DNA of 64,000 bases from CAVQNQ01 sp963714205. Lineage in GTDB: Bacteria; Acidobacteriota; Terriglobia; Bryobacterales; Bryobacteraceae. Position 1 is the first letter of the stretch. Each line of letters starts with the position of its first letter. Both the position numbers and the translations under genes were made by a program. The DNA lies in assembly GCA_963714205.1 (NCBI GenBank), contig CAVQNQ010000004.1, forward strand, positions 682,001 through 746,000, written 5' to 3'. Below, one piece after another: positions 1 through 8,279 of this stretch. The notes beneath the pieces were generated by a model, which saw nothing but the letters and a program-made list of their open reading frames with translations, searched no databases and was not told where the DNA came from.

Positions 1-1178
1 TCGCCCAGGAGCATGCGGCGCACTACATCCGCGCCGGCGGCATCGGCGATCGCTACGTAGACGGTGCCAACGGGGACGGGCTGGCCGCCCGGACCGGGAG
101 ATGGCTCCGGTCCCGCAGAGCCCGTTACGGCAATCGCATATGTGGACCCTGTCCGGCGGCGCGCGCCTTTCGCCATGGCTTCCGCTACCGGTTTGCTTAC
201 CGCTCCGAATTCGTCGAGCGTCTCGGGGGGCACACCCAGCAGCTCAATTTTCATGGCATCGCTGTAGGTGATGAAGCCGCCCACAAAATAATCCGAGCTT
301 CCGGGCGTCCCGGTGAAACGCTCTCCCAGCATCCCGCCGGTGCAACTCTCGGCCACCGAAACCGTAGCGCGGTCGCGCCGCAACAGATTGCCTACCACTA
401 CTTCCAGCGGATCGCCGTTGCGCGAGTAGATGCGGTCTCCCAGCAGCAGGTCGATGGGGCCGGCCACCTCGGCCAGCAGGGCGTCGGCTTGGGCCGGCGT
501 GGCGCAGCGCGCGCGCAGGTGGACTTGGAGATCCCCGGCGGCCGCCAGTATGGTGGTGGCGGGGTTCTGGTATTTCTTGTAGGCCGGGGCGATGAGCTGG
601 TCGAGGTCCGATTCGGTCATGCCGGACACGCGCAGAACGAGCGTGCGGATGGCCTGGCGGGGGACCAGGCGCGTCAGGCGCGGCAGGCACTGGCGCTCGA
701 ACATGGCGCGCAATTCATGGGGAGGGCCGGGCAGCAGCATGGCCACGGCGCCGGCTTCCTCGATCCACTGGCCCGGCGCGCTACCGCGGTCGTTGGGCAA
801 GATGTCGGCGCCTTCGATGACGAAAGCCTGGCGCTTGTTCACCTCCGCCATCTGGCGGCCCATTTTGGCGAAACGCTTCTCGAGAGCGGCGGCGATTTCC
901 GCGTTGAAAACCAGCCGGCGATCGAGCGCCTGGGCCACCGCTTCGCGGGTGAGGTCGTCTTCGGTGGGGCCGAGACCGCCGGAGAGAATAAGGATTCCCG
1001 AGCTCGAGAGGGAGCGGCGCACGGCGTCCGCGAGGCGGTCGCGGTCGTCGCCGATCACAGCTTTGGCCACTACCTCGACGCCCAGGCCGTTCAGCTCGCC
1101 GGTGAGGTAGAGCGAATTGGTATCGACGCGCTGGGGCGTCAGCATCTCCGATCCGACCGCGATGATTTCGGCGTCCAT
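1..1178 (-). CDS. cinA: CinA family nicotinamide-nucleotide amidohydrolase, C-terminus beyond window
   Basis: Frame opens at ATG 1178 and runs off the left edge after 392 codons. CinA proteins are usually a little over 400 residues, so only the last residues are missing. The N-terminus has the MoaB/Mog-like domain (start MDAEIIAVGSEML, then GGLGPTEDD near residue 60 and LLPGPPHE near residue 150). The C-terminal amidohydrolase domain shows VAESCTGGMLGERFTGTPG from about residue 276. The family hydrolyses nicotinamide mononucleotide and pyrophosphate by-products in NAD recycling, in the cytosol. The start shares one base with the stop of the upstream propeller gene (TGATG), so the two are probably translationally coupled. 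Confidence 0.95.
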   Translation of the reverse strand, partial: MDAEIIAVGSEMLTPQRVDTNSLYLTGELNGLGVEVVAKAVIGDDRDRLADAVRRSLSSSGILILSGGLGPTEDDLTREAVAQALDRRLVFNAEIAAALEKRFAKMGRQMAEVNKRQAFVIEGADILPNDRGSAPGQWIEEAGAVAMLLPGPPHELRAMFERQCLPRLTRLVPRQAIRTLVLRVSGMTESDLDQLIAPAYKKYQNPATTILAAAGDLQVHLRARCATPAQADALLAEVAGPIDLLLGDRIYSRNGDPLEVVVGNLLRRDRATVSVAESCTGGMLGERFTGTPGSSDYFVGGFITYSDAMKIELLGVPPETLDEFGAVSKPVAEAMAKGARRRTGSTYAIAVTGSAGPEPSPGPGGQPVPVGTVYVAIADAAGADVVRRMLLG

Positions 1179-2206
1179 CAAACCAGGGTGAAGCCCTTGA
1201 TGCCCACGTCCACGCGGTAAATGGCGTTGCTGCTGGCCACGGCCATGGCGCCCGAAGGCGTGAAGGCCAGGCCCACGATGCCGGGCCCGGAGAGGAACAA
1301 CTCCGCGCCGCGGTCGGCGGCGATGCGCACCACGCCCTTCCGCCCGCCCAGGGAAGCAGCCACGTAGAGGCGGCCCTCCTCATCGAAAGCCATACCCTGC
1401 GGCCGGCCCAGGCCGCGGTAGAAGACCTCCACCTGGCCCTCGTGCGAGATGCGGTAGACGGAATCGAAGCTCGAGGTGGTGGGGCCGGTCACGTAAAGAT
1501 AGCGGTCCGGTCCGAATGCCAGGTGGTACGCGGCGATGGAGGGTTCGAGCGTGGCGAAGACGAAGATCTGACGGTTGGGGCTGACTTTGAAAATGGTGCC
1601 GCTGCGGTCGCCCACGTAGAGGTTCTGTTCCTGGTCGAAGGCGATTCCCGTGGCGACTCCCATGCCTTCCACGTAGACCGACATGTTGCCGGTGGGTGTG
1701 ACCTGGTAGACCACGCCATCGTGGCGGCTGGAGATGTGCAGCAGGCCCTCGCCATCGAAGGCGAGACCGGTGGCATTCATCAGGTCGTTGATAAAGGGCT
1801 TCATGGCGAAGTTCAGGTCGATCTTGAACACCGCCACGGGCACCTTCTGGCCGCGCGACCCGCTGAAGGTAGTGTAGATATTGCCCAAGCCGTCTACTGC
1901 GGGGTTGGCCACGGGGTGGAGGCTGTCGGCCACCAGGACGCCAATATCGCAGGCCCACGAGTCGCTCGATTGGGTTCCGCTAGCGATGACCAACTCTCCG
2001 GCGGTGGCGCCTTCCGGCACGCGCGCAATCACCAGCGAATCCGAGCCGATGATCACCGGTGCACCCACGTCGCCGAGGGTCACCCGCGGCCGGTCCGCCT
2101 TGGCAAACCCTTTTCCCCGAATCTGGAGCTCGCCGCCGGCAATGGCGGCGGGAGGTGTGACCTGGGAAATCTGGGGCCGGGAGTCGGGCGATTTCCGAAG
2201 AGCCAT
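1178..2206 (-). CDS. IPT/TIG domain plus NHL/SMP-30-type beta-propeller protein
   Basis: About 342 residues. An N-terminal IPT/TIG-like segment (QISQVTPPAAIAGGELQIRG, residues about 10-90) is followed by a propeller of repeated units such as ATGLAFDGEGLLHISS, ATGIAFDQEQNLYVGD and PQGMAFDEEGRLYVAA, typical of NHL/SMP-30 folds. There is no signal peptide at the chosen start, so it may be cytosolic. It lies between pgpA and cinA and ends TGATG into cinA. An alternative in-frame ATG at 2230 would overlap the pgpA stop by 19 nt; neither start has a strong ribosome binding site. No substrate can be assigned. Confidence 0.8.
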   Translation of the reverse strand: MALRKSPDSRPQISQVTPPAAIAGGELQIRGKGFAKADRPRVTLGDVGAPVIIGSDSLVIARVPEGATAGELVIASGTQSSDSWACDIGVLVADSLHPVANPAVDGLGNIYTTFSGSRGQKVPVAVFKIDLNFAMKPFINDLMNATGLAFDGEGLLHISSRHDGVVYQVTPTGNMSVYVEGMGVATGIAFDQEQNLYVGDRSGTIFKVSPNRQIFVFATLEPSIAAYHLAFGPDRYLYVTGPTTSSFDSVYRISHEGQVEVFYRGLGRPQGMAFDEEGRLYVAASLGGRKGVVRIAADRGAELFLSGPGIVGLAFTPSGAMAVASSNAIYRVDVGIKGFTLV

Positions 2207-2211
2207 ATTCT

Positions 2212-2685
2212 TCAATATAGCTTGAACCATCCCGCGAGAAACAAGACAACTGCCGCGTATATGCCGGCCATTACATCGTCGGCGACGATTCCGAGGCCTC
2301 CGGGCAGGCTTTCCAACTGGCGCACGGGCGCGGGCTTCCAGATATCGAAGAGCCGGAAGAGCAGGAAGGCGGCCAGGCAGCTCTTCCAGTTGAGCGGGTG
2401 AGCCCCGGCCAGCGCGATCCACTGGCCGATCACTTCATCCACCACCACGAAACCGGGATCTTCGATCTTGGCGGCGCGCGCGGTCACGCCCGCGGCCCAT
2501 ACGGCCGGAGCGAAAAGCAGGGCCGCCAGCACCAGGAACTCCCACCAGACGAAGCCCGCGTGGCGGTAGAGCAGCGCGCCAATGGCCAGCGCGGCGGCTG
2601 AGCCGACGGTGCCGGGAGCAAAGGGCGAGAGGCCGCACCCGAACCAGGTGGCGATCAGGCGGGCCGTCACGAGCCGCTTATTCAT
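2212..2685 (-). CDS. pgpA: phosphatidylglycerophosphatase A
   Basis: 157 residues, the normal family length. It dephosphorylates phosphatidylglycerol phosphate to phosphatidylglycerol at the inner membrane. Visible family signatures are GTVGSAAAL near residue 26, DPGFVVVDEVIGQW near residue 77 and FRLFDIWKPAP with LPGGLGIVADDVMAG towards the C-terminus, with several hydrophobic membrane segments between. The start overlaps the end of yacG by 8 nt, and the gene sits in a tight minus-strand run after rimO and yacG. Confidence 0.93.
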   Translation of the reverse strand: MNKRLVTARLIATWFGCGLSPFAPGTVGSAAALAIGALLYRHAGFVWWEFLVLAALLFAPAVWAAGVTARAAKIEDPGFVVVDEVIGQWIALAGAHPLNWKSCLAAFLLFRLFDIWKPAPVRQLESLPGGLGIVADDVMAGIYAAVVLFLAGWFKLY

Positions 2686-2848
2686 CCTCTTCTTCGCTCT
2701 TCGATTCTGGCTGCACGGGGCTGGAAACCACGTATTTCTCCGAGGCCCAGTTGCCCAGATCGATAATGCGGCACCGCTCCGAGCAAAAGGGAAAATCCGG
2801 ATTGGTAAGATTCACTTGTTTCTTGCAGATGGGGCACTTTACGGTCAT
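2678..2848 (-). CDS. yacG: YacG-type zinc-binding protein (DNA gyrase inhibitor family)
   Basis: 56 residues. Two zinc-coordinating cysteine pairs are visible, CPICKK near the N-terminus and FCSERCR in the middle, followed by IIDLGNWASEKY, the family signature, and an acidic tail (SKSEEEDE). YacG homologues bind the GyrB subunit and inhibit gyrase. The ATG at 2848 overlaps the rimO stop by 4 nt (ATGA) and the 3' end overlaps pgpA by 8 nt, so it is embedded in the operon. A longer in-frame opening upstream reads antisense-like composition inside rimO and was not used. Confidence 0.93.
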   Translation of the reverse strand: MTVKCPICKKQVNLTNPDFPFCSERCRIIDLGNWASEKYVVSSPVQPESKSEEEDE

Positions 2849-4230
2849 AGCGCGATCTGGAAGAGCGGCGCCGGCGCGAAGGCGGGCGGCGGCTCGGTGG
2901 AGGCGGCCAACCCGCCCACCACGTCGTAATCGTGCGCCTCGGCGATGCGCAGGCGGCGGATCTCGCCCGGCTGCGGGGGCGCGCCTTCGAAATCGTTGAT
3001 CAGGGCGACGCCATCGATCTCGGGCGCCTGCGTGGGCATGCGCCCCTGCCACAGCAAGTCGGTCTCTTTCGAGGGGCCTTCCACGAGCACAGCTACCTCG
3101 CGGCCCACCAGTTGGCGGTTGCGCGCGCGCGCGATCTTGCGCTGGAGAGCCATCAGGTGCCGCTTGCGGTTGTGAATGGTGCGGCCATCCACTTTGCCGG
3201 AGAGGGCGAAGCTGGCGCTGGTATCTTCATCCGAGTAGGCGAAGACGCCCAGGTTATCGAAGCGCGCGGCCTGGACGAACTGGCACAGCTCCGCGAAATC
3301 TTCGGCCGTCTCGCCGGGAAAGCCGGCGATGAAGCTGGTGCGGATGGCCACGCCAGGGATGGTGCGGCGAATGCGCTCCACCAGCTTCAGGAAGATATCG
3401 CCCGAGCCGCCGCGTTTCATGCGCTTGAGCACGCGCGCGCTCGCGTGCTGCAGCGGCATGTCGATGTATTTCACCAGCGAAGGGTGCGCGGCCATGGTAT
3501 CGAGCAGCTTCTGCGTCACCTTGTTGGGATAGGCGTACAGGAAGCGGATCCACTTCTCGCGGGCGGTTTCGATCCGTGCCAGGCGCTCCAGAAGAAGCGG
3601 CAGGCCATCGGACAGGCCGAGATCCTCGCCGTAGCAGGTGGTGTCCTGACCGATCAAATTGATCTCCCGCACGCCCTGCCCGAAGAGCCCCGTGGCTTCC
3701 GCGATCACCGATTCGAAGCGCCGGCTGCGGAAACGGCCGCGATACTGCGGGATCACGCAGAAGGTGCAGGGGTGGTCGCAGCCCTCGGCGATCTTAAGGT
3801 AAGCGAAGTGGCGCGGGGTCGCGAGCACGCGCGGGGTGAGGTCATGGTAGAGATAGGGCGCCGGAGCGCCGCTGGCGACGGGGGAAAGCCCCTCGCAGGC
3901 CGCCACGATGCCTTCGATCTCGTTGGTGCCGACGATGGCATCCACCTCGGGCATCTCTTTGCGGATGTCACCGCGATAGCGCTCCACCAGGCAACCGGCC
4001 ACGATCAGCCGCTGGGCGCGCCCGGTTTTCTTGAACTCGGCCATCTCGAGGATGGTATCCACGGATTCTTTCTTAGCCGGGTCGATGAAGCTGCACGTAT
4101 TGACCACCAGGACATCGGCCTCGCCGGGATGGGGCGTAAGCTCGTGGCCCTTGGCGGCGAGCAGGCCCATCATGACTTCGCTATCGACGAGGTTTTTGGG
4201 GCAGCCCAGGCTGACGAATCCGATTTTCAA
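2845..4230 (-). CDS. rimO: 30S ribosomal protein S12 methylthiotransferase RimO
   Basis: 461 residues from a TTG start at 4230. RimO is a radical SAM enzyme that adds a methylthio group to Asp88-equivalent of ribosomal protein S12. The N-terminal cluster cysteines are in SLGCPKN, VNTCSF and AGCLVE; the radical SAM motif is CDHPCTFC; KIAEGCDH, PLQHAS and FPGETAEDF are family landmarks; the C-terminus is a TRAM domain ending with a short alanine/proline tail. The only upstream in-frame ATG is at 4317 and would add 29 non-conserved residues; homologues begin close to KIGFVSLGCPKN, which favours the TTG. First gene of the rimO-yacG-pgpA-propeller-cinA cluster. Confidence 0.93.
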   Translation of the reverse strand: MKIGFVSLGCPKNLVDSEVMMGLLAAKGHELTPHPGEADVLVVNTCSFIDPAKKESVDTILEMAEFKKTGRAQRLIVAGCLVERYRGDIRKEMPEVDAIVGTNEIEGIVAACEGLSPVASGAPAPYLYHDLTPRVLATPRHFAYLKIAEGCDHPCTFCVIPQYRGRFRSRRFESVIAEATGLFGQGVREINLIGQDTTCYGEDLGLSDGLPLLLERLARIETAREKWIRFLYAYPNKVTQKLLDTMAAHPSLVKYIDMPLQHASARVLKRMKRGGSGDIFLKLVERIRRTIPGVAIRTSFIAGFPGETAEDFAELCQFVQAARFDNLGVFAYSDEDTSASFALSGKVDGRTIHNRKRHLMALQRKIARARNRQLVGREVAVLVEGPSKETDLLWQGRMPTQAPEIDGVALINDFEGAPPQPGEIRRLRIAEAHDYDVVGGLAASTEPPPAFAPAPLFQIAL

Positions 4231-4571
4231 GAGAGTATCCCAGGGGAAAGAATTACTGTATTTAGGATAGCAGGGGTAGCGGGGGTGGCTCCACGGCCGA
4301 AAGCGGGAAGTCGCCATGCTTGAGGAAATCGATCAGCTTGAGACCGGTTCCGTGAGGGCTGCACGCGCGAGCGAGCCAGCGCCCTCACTGGCCGCCGGAG
4401 GCTTGGGGGTTGTTGGGAGTGGTTTCCCGGAAGGGTCTTCGGGCTCGCGTGGCATCGCTTCAGCCGCTCGGGCGCGGCCCCGCCCTCTGCGATGGGTCGT
4501 TTTTGTATGCTTCCGATGGCCACGGTGGCGTCGCGATCAGCATCCACCGCAAAAGCAGCTACAATCTACTC
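4231..4571. other. divergent intergenic region between rimO and the Asp-box gene
   Basis: 341 bases without a convincing gene. Open frames here have no recognisable protein sequence. The right end holds the -10-like hexamer for the next gene (4560-4565). I see no clear promoter for rimO and no terminator. Confidence 0.5.
4560..4565 (+). promoter_or_regulatory. -10-like hexamer TACAAT, predicted leaderless promoter
   Basis: TACAAT ends exactly 6 nt before the ATG at 4572, so it occupies -12 to -7 if transcription starts on the A of the start codon. No Shine-Dalgarno sequence fits in the gap. No good -35 hexamer is seen 17 nt upstream. Confidence 0.45.
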
Positions 4572-6533
4572 ATGCGACCGCTCGCTCCCGTGCTTGTTTT
4601 CGCGCTCGTCAGAGCATTCGGCGACGTGTGGGGCCAGATGGCGGGAGGCCCACCTGGCGGAGAAATCGCAGCCGTCGTCATCGATCCCAAAGATCCCGCG
4701 ATCGTCTACGCGGCTACCGACTGGAGTGGTGTTTTCAAGAGTATTAACAGTGGGGAGAATTGGATTGCGATTAACGCGGGGCTCACGAAGTTAGCTGTCC
4801 ATTCTCTCGTGATCGACCCACACAACACGGAGATACTTTACGCGGGAACGGCCGGTGGCGTCTTCAAGACATTGGACGCGGGAAAGAACTGGGCTGCTTG
4901 CAGCACGGGTCTCCCCAAAGATCCCATCGATTCCCACATCACGATGTTGGCCATCAGCCCTTTGCAGCCACGGACCCTATATGCTGGCACGTTTAGGCGA
5001 ATTTTCAAGAGCGTCGACGGCGCGCAGAATTGGACCGCTATTGCGCGGCACCCCGGAATCACACAGAACTCCAGCTACATGGCTCTCGCGATAGACCCGA
5101 GTTCCCCGGACACGTTGTATGTGGCGGGCGGTGATAGAGGACTGGTCAGGAGCGTCGATGGAGGTAGGAGTTGGAGGACCATCAACAGGGACAGGGCCGC
5201 CACCGTCGTTGTTGAGCCGTCGATCCCGGCAACCATTTACGTGTCTGGTTCTGGCGGCGGAGAGATCCTAAGGAGTACCGATGGCGGTCAACACTGGAGC
5301 GCGTTCAAGTCTATTCCGGAAAGCTACGCGGTGGTTCTGGCACCAAGTCTCAAGGGGCCCGCAAGACTTTACGCTGCGGTGTCTGGCGGCCGTGTGCTGG
5401 ACAGCAAAAACAGAGGAGAAACGTGGACTGAGCCGGTGGCCGCCACGAGCAGCGAGATCAAGAGCCTGGTGTGCGATCCTGCCAACCAGGACGTACTCTA
5501 CGCCGGTACAGCAGGCGGTATCTTGAAGAGCGTAGATGGAGGCACGACATGGCATCCGGCCAGTTCCGGGATTACTAATTCGAACATCTCCGTCATTGCG
5601 GTTGCCCCATCCCAGCCTGGCACCGTCTACGTGGGAAGTTATGGCGCAGGCATCGCCAGAAGCTCCGATGGCGGCAAGAGCTGGACGCCGGCCAACTCGG
5701 GACTGACGAATCCTGGCATCTGGTCGTTGGCCGTAAATCCCGGGGACGCCGCGCGCGTATACGCCGGAACCTTCAAAGGGGTCTTCAGGACCCTCGATAG
5801 CGGAGGAACCTGGTCTGAAGCAAGCCGAGGGCTACCGGACGTAGCCGTTTGCAGTTTGTTCATCGATGAATCCAATCCAGCTGTGATCTATGCCACTGCC
5901 TCCTCCGATGGGAAGGCGTTCAAGAGTACGAACGCCGGCGATACCTGGGAGGATCTCAAATTCGGGTCTCCCAGGCTGGGTGGGTGCGGAGTCGTAATGG
6001 ACCCGGCGAACTCCTCTGTGCTCTACGCTACTTCGGAGAACGGACTTCTGAAGACCCGCGATGGTGGACGGAGCTGGCAAAAGGATCGCGCCGGATCGAA
6101 CACCTTCGCTCATCTATGGCGCGATAACACGAGTCTCGCAGTCGATCCCTCTGATCCGGCCACGCTGTATGCCGCGTCGTCGGCGGGTGTATTCCGAAGC
6201 CCTGACCGCGGCGAGACGTGGAATGCGGTCAGCACCGTCACCCCGCCCACTGGTCTCCGGCGGTACCTCCTCGATCCGACGGACCCCAGCATCATCTATG
6301 CTGAAGCCGAACTCAAAGGGCTGTTCAAGAGCACTGATGGAGGCCAGCACTGGAGGTCGATCAACTCGGGCCTTCCCGGTCTCGGCACTCGTGCCTTGGT
6401 CATGGACCCGACGAATCCCCGGGTCCTCTATGTTGGGACATTCAAGAGGGGGGTCTTTCGAAGCGCGGATGGCGGGGAGAGTTGGCAGCCCACGGGCACG
6501 AGGTACGAACGGGCCATGACGGCACCCAGCTAG
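4572..6533 (+). CDS. secreted protein of 14 Asp-box (BNR/sortilin-like) repeats
   Basis: 653 residues with an N-terminal signal peptide (MRPLAPVLVFALVRAFGDVWG). The rest is built from 14 units of about 45 residues, each carrying an Asp-box such as GVFKTLDAGKNW, ILRSTDGGQHW or VFRSADGGESW preceded by an IDP...LYAGT-type strand. Fourteen units suggest two seven-bladed propellers, as in VPS10/sortilin or GH74-like folds. No catalytic residues of GH74 can be assigned by eye, so an enzymatic role is not claimed. Start chosen at the signal peptide and at the -10-like element at 4560. Monocistronic by spacing. Confidence 0.85.
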   Translation: MRPLAPVLVFALVRAFGDVWGQMAGGPPGGEIAAVVIDPKDPAIVYAATDWSGVFKSINSGENWIAINAGLTKLAVHSLVIDPHNTEILYAGTAGGVFKTLDAGKNWAACSTGLPKDPIDSHITMLAISPLQPRTLYAGTFRRIFKSVDGAQNWTAIARHPGITQNSSYMALAIDPSSPDTLYVAGGDRGLVRSVDGGRSWRTINRDRAATVVVEPSIPATIYVSGSGGGEILRSTDGGQHWSAFKSIPESYAVVLAPSLKGPARLYAAVSGGRVLDSKNRGETWTEPVAATSSEIKSLVCDPANQDVLYAGTAGGILKSVDGGTTWHPASSGITNSNISVIAVAPSQPGTVYVGSYGAGIARSSDGGKSWTPANSGLTNPGIWSLAVNPGDAARVYAGTFKGVFRTLDSGGTWSEASRGLPDVAVCSLFIDESNPAVIYATASSDGKAFKSTNAGDTWEDLKFGSPRLGGCGVVMDPANSSVLYATSENGLLKTRDGGRSWQKDRAGSNTFAHLWRDNTSLAVDPSDPATLYAASSAGVFRSPDRGETWNAVSTVTPPTGLRRYLLDPTDPSIIYAEAELKGLFKSTDGGQHWRSINSGLPGLGTRALVMDPTNPRVLYVGTFKRGVFRSADGGESWQPTGTRYERAMTAPS

Positions 6534-6655
6534 GCCGGAACCACGCTGACTCCGGTCCCTCCGTCTTTACGCAGGGCTGGTCGCCAAACCGAAAGCGCGC
6601 CAGATGGACGAAGCGTCCCGAAGGCGCGGATCGTCCCGCGCCGCTCTTCGAGCGT

Positions 6656-6892
6656 TCACGAATGTCTGATGCGCGCTCGATTTGCGATGGAAAGAAGCGC
6701 CCGAAGTGCGTCGTTCACCGACCTCGAATCAGGGAATGCCTGAGTCAACTCCGGCTCAAGGAGTACCACATTGGTGCCGGCCTGGTATCGGTCCACGTAC
6801 TTGCCCCGAATGCCGCCGGAAAAATCGTATTCCGGCCTCATCTCCACAGGCGCCCGCTTAGAGCGGGGCTTCTTTGTATTTCCGGCTTTCAT
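6656..6892 (-). CDS. putative antitoxin partner of BrnT-type toxin
   Basis: 78 residues, overlapping the toxin gene by 35 nt, the usual arrangement of a coupled toxin-antitoxin pair in which the toxin is first. The central part reads MRPEYDFSGGIRGKY, then TNVVLLEPELTQAFPDS and SVNDALRALL. This resembles a small-protein family often found beside toxins and lacks the recognisable BrnA C-terminal ribbon-helix-helix sequence. The N-terminal 17 residues are basic (KKPRSKR). An internal ATG at 6841 is an alternative start just after the toxin stop. DNA binding is inferred only from context. Confidence 0.65.
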   Translation of the reverse strand: MKAGNTKKPRSKRAPVEMRPEYDFSGGIRGKYVDRYQAGTNVVLLEPELTQAFPDSRSVNDALRALLSIANRARIRHS

Positions 6893-7145
6893 ACTTTGTC
6901 GCGGCGCGAGCGCTGATCAATCGCGCCCGCTCTCCTCTCATAGTATGAACCACCACCAGCAGTCTTTGCTTGCTGGACATGCCGATGATGACGAAGCGCT
7001 CCTCCCCGGCGCTGTGATCCGGGTCTGGAATCGTAATCGAGAGCGGGTCTCCAAACACCGTGCTGGCCTCCGCAAACCCAACCCGATGTTTGCGGCGGTT
7101 GGACTGGTCCTTTCTCGGATCCCACTCGAATGGCAGTCCCTGCAT
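6858..7145 (-). CDS. BrnT family ribonuclease toxin
   Basis: 95 residues. Family signatures: FEWDPRKDQSNRRKHRVGF at the N-terminus, then EASTVFGDPLSITIPDPDHS, GEERFVIIGMS, LLVVVHT and ARLISARAATKYE. This is the BrnT/RelE-like fold whose members cleave RNA and inhibit translation. The C-terminus overlaps the downstream partner gene. The usual partner is BrnA; here the second gene is of another type, so the pair is called a type II toxin-antitoxin module by architecture. Flanked by unrelated genes on both sides. Confidence 0.88.
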   Translation of the reverse strand: MQGLPFEWDPRKDQSNRRKHRVGFAEASTVFGDPLSITIPDPDHSAGEERFVIIGMSSKQRLLVVVHTMRGERARLISARAATKYESRKYKEAPL

Positions 7146-7174
7146 CCCCTTGAGCTTAACGAATTGCAGATGTC

Positions 7175-7193
7175 ATGGATTGATGGATCCCAT
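7175..7193 (-). promoter_or_regulatory. candidate operator of the toxin-antitoxin pair
   Basis: ATGGAT occurs twice (7175-7180 and 7183-7188) and the second copy runs into the reverse-complement relative ATCCCAT (7187-7193). It lies about 30-50 nt upstream of the toxin ATG, where an autoregulating antitoxin complex would bind. Pattern only; short repeats may be chance. Confidence 0.25.
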
Positions 7194-7283
7194 ACCTGCT
7201 GACCAGGTTCAACACAGCGACACGCGCCGGCCAGGGGGTCCGGGGGCCAGATTGCGCCCCCAGAGGTCTGCCCCACACCGACG

Positions 7284-8279
7284 TCAGAATACCCGGTACG
7301 GAATCGTCGCCGGGGCCAGCAGCAGATCCATTAGTTCGTCGTCCATCTTGACCAGGGTGAGCGAGGCGCCGGCCATCTCGAGCGAGGTGCAATATTCGCC
7401 TACATAGCTTCTGGCAACCTGGATGCCGCGGGCGGCCAGTTGCTCGTGAGCCAGGCCGTAGAGCAGGTACAGCTCGCTGATGGGCGTGCCTCCCAAGCCA
7501 TTGATCATCAAGGCGACGCGGTCGCCGGCGTGAAACGGCAGATCGGGAACCACGGCATCGAGCAGCAGTGAGACCACTTCTTTGGCCGTCGCCGCTTTGG
7601 CCCGGCGCCGCCCTGGTTCGCCGTGGATGCCGACGCCCACTTCCATCTCGTCTTCGGCAATCTGGAAGAGCGGCGCGCCTTTGGCCGGCGGGGTGCAGGA
7701 GCTCAGCGCGATCCCCATGGTGCGAGCGGCGCCGTTGACGCGCTTACCCAGCGCGACCAAAGCGTCGAGATCCGCGCCGCGTTCGGAGGCTGCGCCGACC
7801 GCCTTCATCACAAAGAAATTCCCGGCGACCCCGCGGCGTCCTACGGTGTGGGTGGAATCTTTCACGGCCACATCGTCGTCGATGATGAGGGTCTCGACCC
7901 GTATGCCATCGGCCTCTGACATTTCGCGGGCCATTTCGAAGGCCAGCCGGTCTCCCGTGTAGTTGTTGACCAAGTGGAGGACGCCCTTCGGTGAGGCCAG
8001 CAATTTGGTGGTCTCGTAGACATAATCCACGGGAGGGGCCGAGAAAACATCGCCCGGACAGGCGGCATCCAGCATGCCGGGGCCGACCAGCATGACGTGG
8101 GCCGGCTCATGGCCCGAGCCGGAGCCTTGCACAATGGATACCTTGTTATCGCTCGGCGCATCGGCGCGCATGATGAGGTTGTACTCGGGGACGTAACGCA
8201 ACGCGCCGGGATTCGCCAGCGCGATCCCCTTCAGCATCTCGGGCACGAACTGCTTTGGATCGTTCACGAACTTTCTCAT
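7284..8279 (-). CDS. dhaK: DhaK-like dihydroxyacetone kinase subunit
   Basis: 331 residues. It opens with MRKFVNDPKQFVPEML and shows the substrate-binding loop GSGSGHEPAH (residues about 52-61) and the covalent-histidine loop GVGIHGEPG (near residue 218). DhaK proteins bind a short-chain ketose such as dihydroxyacetone through a hemiaminal to this histidine while DhaL supplies the nucleotide site. The ATG overlaps the dhaL stop by 4 nt. No DhaM (PTS phosphotransfer) gene is in the window, so the phosphate donor is unknown. Last gene of the five-gene sugar operon. The true substrate may be another C3-C5 ketose. Confidence 0.9.
   Translation of the reverse strand: MRKFVNDPKQFVPEMLKGIALANPGALRYVPEYNLIMRADAPSDNKVSIVQGSGSGHEPAHVMLVGPGMLDAACPGDVFSAPPVDYVYETTKLLASPKGVLHLVNNYTGDRLAFEMAREMSEADGIRVETLIIDDDVAVKDSTHTVGRRGVAGNFFVMKAVGAASERGADLDALVALGKRVNGAARTMGIALSSCTPPAKGAPLFQIAEDEMEVGVGIHGEPGRRRAKAATAKEVVSLLLDAVVPDLPFHAGDRVALMINGLGGTPISELYLLYGLAHEQLAARGIQVARSYVGEYCTSLEMAGASLTLVKMDDELMDLLLAPATIPYRVF

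Noticed and set aside
2932..4323. Long plus-strand open frame over rimO
   Set aside because: Antisense shadow of rimO, with no recognisable family signature.
4410..4571. 54-residue N-terminal extension of the Asp-box protein
   Set aside because: The signal peptide begins at 4572 and a -10-like element lies directly upstream; the extension has no conserved look.
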